Shown here: one piece after another, positions 4,563 through 8,508 of the stretch
How the letters are laid out: each line of letters begins with the position of its first letter
Position numbering within the stretch: the stretch's first letter is position 1
The notes under the pieces: model-generated
What the model saw: the letters and a program-made list of their open reading frames with translations, nothing else
Told to the model about the DNA's origin: nothing
Database searches by the model: none
Program-made: the position numbers and the translations under genes
NCBI GenBank assembly: GCA_002361335.1
Contig: DESS01000050.1
Coordinates: forward strand, 1,870-10,377
Direction of reading: 5' to 3'
Source: Richelia sp. UBA3308
Lineage (GTDB): Bacteria; Cyanobacteriota; Cyanobacteriia; Cyanobacteriales; Nostocaceae
Length of the DNA stretch: 8,508 nucleotides

Positions 4563-6299
4563 ATGTCAACTACTACCTTAATCCCCACCCGTAAAAGAGA
4601 TGTTCAAGTTGCTTCCATTGGCAAAGATACAACAGTTTTGCGATCGCGAACTTGGGAGCGATTGAAGTTTGAAGTTGAGTATTCCCGTCAAAAGGGAACT
4701 ACAGCAAATTCATATCTGATTGAAGCCGATAAGAAAGCTTTAATCGATCCTCCTGGTGAATCTTTTACAAAAATTTATCTCCAGGAATTAGCACAACATC
4801 TAGATTTTACTACCCTAGATTACATTATTCTCGGTCATGTTAACCCTAATCGCAGAGCAACTCTAGAAGTATTGCTCCCAATCGCTCCTCAAGCTACCAT
4901 AATCTGTTCTCGCCCCGCCGCTAACGCACTCAAAACGGCTTTTCCTGAATGGGAATCGCGCATTCAAACAGTGCGATCGGAGGATACTCTAGATTTAGGA
5001 GCAGGACATGAGCTAAAATTTGTTACTGTACCTACTCCCCGTTGGGCAGATGGACTTTGTACTTATGATGCTGGTACAAATATTCTTTATACAGATAAAT
5101 TTTTCGGCGCTCATATTTGCGAAGATACCTTATTTGATAAAGATTGGAAAAGTTTAGACGCAGAACGTCGTTATTATTTTGACTGCCTCCACGCACCCCA
5201 ATCAAAACAAGTAGAAGCTGCTTTAGAAAAGATGGCGGTTTTCCATGCAAAAACCTACGCACCCGGTCATGGACCAATTGTTAACTACAGCCTCAGTAGA
5301 TTTACTTATGATTATAATCAATGGTGTCAAAATCAAAAATCTCAACAATTAACTGTAGCTTTGCTTTATGCTTCAGCTTATGGAAATACAGCAATTTTAG
5401 CAAGAGCGATCGCACAAGGTTTAATTGAAAATGGAGTGAATGTAGAATCCATCAACTGTGAATTAGCAGATACTGAGGAGATTACCAGGATTGTAGAAGC
5501 TTGTGATGGATTGATTATTGGCTCACCCACATTAGGGGGGCATGCACCGACTCAAATTCAAACTGCTTTAGGAATAATTCTTTCAACAGCAGCGAAAACC
5601 AAATTAGCAGGAGTATTTGGTTCCTACGGTTGGAGTGGAGAAGCAGTTGATTTTATAGAAAACAAGTTCAAAGATGCCAATTATCGTTTAGGATTTGAAT
5701 CAATTCGAGTTCGTTTTACACCTACACCTGAAATATTGCAACAATGTCAAGAGAGTGGTGGATTATTTGCCGAAAACTTGAAGAAAACCTTGAAACTGCG
5801 TAGCGCCAGCCAAGTTATTACAGAAAGCCATATAGATCGTACAACACAAGCAGTAGGTAGAATTGTTGGTTCCTTGTGTGTGGTAACAACTCGGGATGGA
5901 GACACTCACAAAGGTGTTTTAACTTCTTGGGTATCTCAAGCCAGCTTTAATCCACCAGGAATAATGATTGCCATTGCTGACGAACAGAATGCTGATTTGA
6001 TATCTAATATTGGTGACAAATTTGTATTGAATATCCTCAAAGAAGGTAGAAATGTTCGCCGTTATTTTTCTCGTCATAGTACTTTAGGAGATAATCCATT
6101 TGTGAATCTTGCAACGGAAACTGCTGCTAATGGTTGTTTGATTCTTAACGAAGCATTATCTTACTTAGAATGTATCGTACAAAATAAAATTAAATGTGGC
6201 GAAAGATGGTTAATTTATGCCGTAGTTGATAACGGTGAAGTCTTGGAAAATGAAGGTTTAACTGCTGTAGAACATCGGAAATCTGGAAGTCATTATTAA
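4563..6299 (+). CDS. flv2: Flavodiiron protein Flv2
   Basis: A 578-residue class C flavodiiron protein with the same three domains as Flv4: a lactamase-like domain (about 20-255), a flavodoxin domain (about 262-410; FMN loop SAYGNT, 271-276) and a flavin reductase domain (about 428-576). The diiron site is not canonical. Aligned with Flv4, H92 is kept, E is replaced by N94, D by N96, H by R97, the next H by R160, D by K179, and the last H is kept as H236 in PGHGP. Loss of iron ligands with basic or neutral replacements is the known mark of Flv1/Flv2; the operon context makes it Flv2. It is expected to work as the partner of Flv4 rather than alone. The start is set by GAGG five bases upstream. 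Expression probably depends on the flv4 promoter, but the long repeat-filled gap before it could reduce or uncouple its transcription. Confidence 0.92.
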   Translation: MSTTTLIPTRKRDVQVASIGKDTTVLRSRTWERLKFEVEYSRQKGTTANSYLIEADKKALIDPPGESFTKIYLQELAQHLDFTTLDYIILGHVNPNRRATLEVLLPIAPQATIICSRPAANALKTAFPEWESRIQTVRSEDTLDLGAGHELKFVTVPTPRWADGLCTYDAGTNILYTDKFFGAHICEDTLFDKDWKSLDAERRYYFDCLHAPQSKQVEAALEKMAVFHAKTYAPGHGPIVNYSLSRFTYDYNQWCQNQKSQQLTVALLYASAYGNTAILARAIAQGLIENGVNVESINCELADTEEITRIVEACDGLIIGSPTLGGHAPTQIQTALGIILSTAAKTKLAGVFGSYGWSGEAVDFIENKFKDANYRLGFESIRVRFTPTPEILQQCQESGGLFAENLKKTLKLRSASQVITESHIDRTTQAVGRIVGSLCVVTTRDGDTHKGVLTSWVSQASFNPPGIMIAIADEQNADLISNIGDKFVLNILKEGRNVRRYFSRHSTLGDNPFVNLATETAANGCLILNEALSYLECIVQNKIKCGERWLIYAVVDNGEVLENEGLTAVEHRKSGSHY

Positions 6300-6321
6300 T
6301 TAGACATCTCCGAAAAACAAT

Positions 6322-6349
6322 GTGGAGACGTTATATATAACGTCTCTAC
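6322..6349. terminator. Long palindrome after flv2, possible operon terminator
   Basis: Twenty-two bases (6325-6346) form a perfect palindrome; the stem extends to GTGGAGACGT ... ACGTCTCTAC with one G-T wobble. It starts 22 bases after the flv2 stop. There is no T-run behind it, so intrinsic termination is not certain, and the symmetrical stem could act in both directions. Sequences of the form AGAGACGTT...AACGTCTCT are, as I recall them, dispersed repeats in Nostoc-type genomes, so this may be a mobile palindrome that landed at the operon end. Confidence 0.5.
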
Positions 6350-6441
6350 TTGGGGGAATTTCAGATTAAGAATAGTGTTAGATGTTATTTATATCCAAAA
6401 TTCGGGAACGATAAATCCAGATCACAAAAGATTAAAAAATC

Positions 6442-7548
6442 ATGAAAGGGATTGCTTTTCTATCTGGATTGCTGGGTGGTTTAATAACTTTGGGAATAAC
6501 TTTACCAGCAAGATGTGAGGTACTATCTGATGGCACAACCAATACAACTGTCAATACAAACGGTAATAATTTTACGATTCTTAACGGTATTCAAAAAGGG
6601 AATAATTTATTTCATAGCTTCAGAGAATTTTCTATTCCTACAGGTGGTTCAGCAACTTTTCAAAACTATAGCGCTATAGTTAATATCATTAACGGGGTGA
6701 CTGGTGGAATTATTAGCACATCAACTTTTGGCAAAGGAAATGGTGGAGACTTAAATATAGACTCCATAAAGATTATTAATGATACTCCCGGTTTATTCCT
6801 TCCGAGTGCTATCGCTGCTGAAAGCATTGTCGATGGTAATGCTGGTAGGGGAGCAAATTAATACAGCAAGATTATCGATAAGCGGAGGAGGAGGGATTTT
6901 AGCATCAACAAGAAGTCGTGGCAAAGCTGGAGCTAGATTAAATCGCTCAATTCTTAACTAAACTTATTTATAGTTCATCGAATTTTCAGGTATTTTCTTA
7001 GAAGCAGTTGTAAATCCACTCATGAAGCTCGTATTGACTTATCTTGTGTCGTTGGTCTATGGTCAATTAAATTTGGAATAAATGAGCGGGAAATGTTTGC
7101 CATCATTCATAGAGTTAAAATTAAATAATAAAGAACGTTCTCTGATAGTTCCCAATTTGGCATTAACGGTACGGTAGAAATCAATAATATTACTATTGAT
7201 CCCAGTTCCGGTTTAGTAGAATTACCCGCAGAATTATCAGATTCATCACAACAAATTGTTAGTGGATGTTCTAGTAATAACGACAGTAGTTTTGTCTCTA
7301 CCGGAAGAGGTGGAATACCGCATAATCCCAATCAGAATGTGAATTTAAATCGTACTTGGCCACATGTTCGCGATTTATCAGAATTTCGCAAGGGGAATAA
7401 TAATACTGTTGAAAATACACAAATATCAAATCAACCAGCCATTGTAGAAGCAACTGGTTTTATACGCAATGAAAATGGAGAAATTGAACTTGTTGCTCTT
7501 GAAAATAAGCCTTTGATAAATAAACAAGTTGCTGACTGTAGTGGCTGA
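6442..7548 (+). pseudogene. Broken filamentous haemagglutinin (two-partner secretion exoprotein) gene
   Basis: Remains of a TpsA-type secreted adhesin. Part A (6442-6861, 139 aa) has a signal peptide (MKGIAFLSGLLGGLITLGIT, cut near residue 25) and the start of the haemagglutination domain, including GNNLFHSFREFSI and NYSAIVNIINGVTGG (75-89). It then jumps to passenger-repeat sequence (ISTSTFGKGNGGDLNID), skipping the expected NPNGI-type core. Part B (about 6857-6961) continues in another frame as INTARLSISGGGGILASTRS, so a small deletion lies near 6860. Part C (about 7132-7548) returns to the first frame and is the typical C-terminus, with SSQFGINGTVEI, SSQQIVSGC and FVSTGRGGIPHNPNQ. Intact cyanobacterial homologues are several times longer. 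At least two internal losses and one frameshift make a working adhesin unlikely. No transporter (TpsB) gene is present nearby. Confidence 0.85.
6962..7131. other. Unassigned 170-bp segment inside the adhesin remnant
   Basis: This segment separates parts B and C of the broken adhesin gene. It shows no passenger-like repeats in any plus-strand frame. Plus frame 1 is open from 6958 to two adjacent TAA stops (7126-7131) and would read ...HEARIDLSCVVGLWSIKFG..., which I do not recognise as adhesin sequence. It may be a fragment of another gene inserted during decay, or degraded spacer. Confidence 0.35.
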
Positions 7549-7549
7549 T

Positions 7550-7619
7550 ATAGTTATTAGTTATTAGTTATTAGTTATTAGTTATTAGTTGTTAGTTGTT
7601 AGTTGTTAGTTGTTAGTTG
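7550..7619. repeat. STRR array, ten TTAGTTA/TTAGTTG heptamers
   Basis: ATAGTTA, four TTAGTTA and five TTAGTTG units follow one another without slip. The array begins one base after the stop codon of the adhesin remnant and runs directly into the TTACTC-type units. Repeat family as at 3588, 4250 and 8456. Confidence 0.93.
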
Positions 7620-7647
7620 TTACTCCTTACTCATTACTCTTTACTCT
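7620..7647. repeat. STRR array, four TTACTCN heptamers
   Basis: TTACTCC, TTACTCA, TTACTCT and TTACTCT, in unbroken register with the preceding TTAGTTG units. This repeats the two-block order (TTAGT-type then TTACT-type) seen at 4250-4396. Confidence 0.88.
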
Positions 7648-7673
7648 TTCGCAAAAATCACTACATAAATCTT

Positions 7674-7704
7674 TTGTTAAAAATGTTATCTCTAATATAG
7701 ATAA
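7674..7704 (+). promoter_or_regulatory. Candidate promoter with overlapping dyad before the DUF364 gene
   Basis: TTGTTA (7674-7679) and TATAGA (7696-7701), 16 bp apart, are a weak sigma70-like pair 15 bases before the ATG at 7717. TTATCT (7686-7691) and AGATAA (7699-7704) form a 6-bp inverted repeat over the -10 region that could be an operator. Both are weak in such AT-rich DNA. Confidence 0.25.
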
Positions 7705-7716
7705 TAATTTATAACT

Positions 7717-8466
7717 ATGATTAACCCCCGCGAAATCTACGATTTAATGTTAGATTATGGCACTACAGATACTCAAATTCAAGAAATAAGTATAGGTTTA
7801 ACTTGGACTTTATGTATAGCAGAAAATGCGGGTTTATGCATGAGTCCAGGTACAGCTACTCGGACATTACCTTTTTCTGGAACTTTAGTAAATAAATCAA
7901 TTTCGGAGTTAGCTCCTTGGTTACGTTCATGGAATCCTTATCAAGCAACTGTAGCAATGGCGGCGATTAATTCTGTAGTAAATTCTTCATCATCTTTACC
8001 CAATACTGGTACAGTATTATCTCCTAATGGTTCGGCAAATTTAGCAGTATTTGAACATTTTTTACCTCAAATTCGTAACAAAAACGTTTGTGTAATTGGG
8101 CGTTATCCGGGATTAAATAAATATGCTAATGAAATGGAAATGAAAGTAATAGAATTAAATCCGGGTAAGGAAGATTTTCCTGCACCAGCTTCGGAATATT
8201 TACTACCAGAAGCGGAATGGGTATTTCTAACTGCGACTTCTATTGTAAATAAAACTTTTCCTCGTTTGGTTCAGTTAGCAAAGAATTCTAAATTAGTTTT
8301 AATGGGGCCTACTCTTCCTTGGTTGCCAGATTTAAAACATATGGGAATCGATTATTTAGCAGGAATTAAAGTTACTAATTTACCCGCTTTAAGACAAACT
8401 GTTGCAGAAGGTGGAGGAGTGAGAATCTTTGAAACTGGTATTCAATATTGTGTTGTTAGTTGTTAG
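7717..8466 (+). CDS. DUF4213/DUF364 Rossmann-like protein
   Basis: A 249-residue protein with the two-domain plan of the DUF364 family: an N-terminal DUF4213 region (about 1-90, with ISIGLTWTLC and the helix ATVAMAAINSVVN at 77-89) and a Rossmann-like DUF364 domain (about 105-245). The latter starts with VCVIGRYPGL (124-133) and has WVFLTATSIVNKTFPRL (168-184) and LVLMGPTLPWLPDL (193-206). The family is described as putative heavy-metal chelation proteins from structural work; the real reaction is unknown. No signal peptide or membrane segment is seen, so it is probably cytoplasmic. ATG 7717 follows an AT-rich leader without a clear Shine-Dalgarno. The last residues (VSC) and the TAG stop are encoded by a heptamer array, so the original C-terminus may have been altered. 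No partner gene lies within the window. Confidence 0.8.
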   Translation: MINPREIYDLMLDYGTTDTQIQEISIGLTWTLCIAENAGLCMSPGTATRTLPFSGTLVNKSISELAPWLRSWNPYQATVAMAAINSVVNSSSSLPNTGTVLSPNGSANLAVFEHFLPQIRNKNVCVIGRYPGLNKYANEMEMKVIELNPGKEDFPAPASEYLLPEAEWVFLTATSIVNKTFPRLVQLAKNSKLVLMGPTLPWLPDLKHMGIDYLAGIKVTNLPALRQTVAEGGGVRIFETGIQYCVVSC

Positions 8467-8497
8467 TTATTAGTTATTAGTTATTAGTTGTTAGTTG
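8456..8497. repeat. STRR array carrying the DUF364 gene stop codon
   Basis: Six in-register units: TTAGTTG, three TTAGTTA, two TTAGTTG. The TAG at 8464-8466, which ends the DUF364 gene, lies in the second unit. The remaining bases to the end of the window (8498-8508) show nothing identifiable. Confidence 0.92.
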
Positions 8498-8508
8498 GAG
8501 CGTGCTTT

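Noticed and set aside
4403..4594. 63-residue open frame rich in MPHAQCP repeats
   Set aside because: It is a translation of the ATGCCCC/ATGCCCA heptamers and overlaps the flv2 start in another frame; there is no independent coding evidence.
5032..5277. Minus-strand 81-residue open frame within flv2
   Set aside because: It lies wholly inside the conserved flv2 coding region on the opposite strand and has no recognisable feature.
1858..6299. Flv1/Flv3 pair instead of Flv2/Flv4
   Set aside because: The PsiE-family gene between the two is the hallmark of the flv4-sll0218-flv2 operon, and the gene order (canonical first, non-canonical last) matches it.
7107..7331. Minus-strand 74-residue open frame
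   Set aside because: The plus strand here encodes the recognisable adhesin C-terminus, so the minus-strand frame is a shadow.

Overview
The window is chromosomal-type DNA from a cyanobacterium, most likely a filamentous and probably heterocyst-forming one (Nostocales-like). Three things point there: five HIP1 octamers (GCGATCGC at 51-58, 1439-1446, 3247-3254, 4640-4647 and 5406-5413), several arrays of tandem heptamers of the STRR kind known from Nostoc, Anabaena and Calothrix, and a flavodiiron operon found only in oxygenic phototrophs. The DNA is AT-rich.

Left part (1-1857): two minus-strand genes, an NfsB/DrgA-like FMN nitroreductase (97-750) ending in a clear GC-rich hairpin terminator, and a class I SAM-dependent methyltransferase (904-1632). 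The methyltransferase is divergent from the flavodiiron operon and shares a 225-bp intergenic region with it. An 86-bp stretch with perfect 11-bp inverted ends lies between the two minus-strand genes.

Centre (1858-6299): the core of the window is the flv4 - small membrane protein (Sll0218-like, PsiE family) - flv2 operon. Flv4 keeps all six first-sphere diiron ligand motifs of flavodiiron proteins; Flv2 has lost most of them. In Synechocystis the products act as a heterodimer that passes electrons from the photosynthetic chain to oxygen and protects photosystem II when inorganic carbon is low; the small membrane protein helps stabilise photosystem II. Here the operon is loosened by repeats: a heptamer array starts on the flv4 stop codon, a pyrimidine-rich tract with a minus-strand G-quadruplex motif follows it, and the 341-bp gap before flv2 is almost entirely heptamers.

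Right part (6300-8508): a strong palindromic hairpin after flv2; then a wrecked two-partner-secretion filamentous haemagglutinin gene (6442-7548) that keeps its signal peptide, the beginning of its secretion domain and its C-terminus but has lost the middle; another two-block heptamer array; and an intact DUF4213/DUF364 gene (7717-8466) whose stop codon is supplied by one more heptamer array.

No wholly new multi-gene system is visible. The most unusual content is the organisation of the heptamer arrays: they sit directly behind stop codons, change sequence without losing the 7-bp register, and have expanded inside a conserved photoprotection operon.
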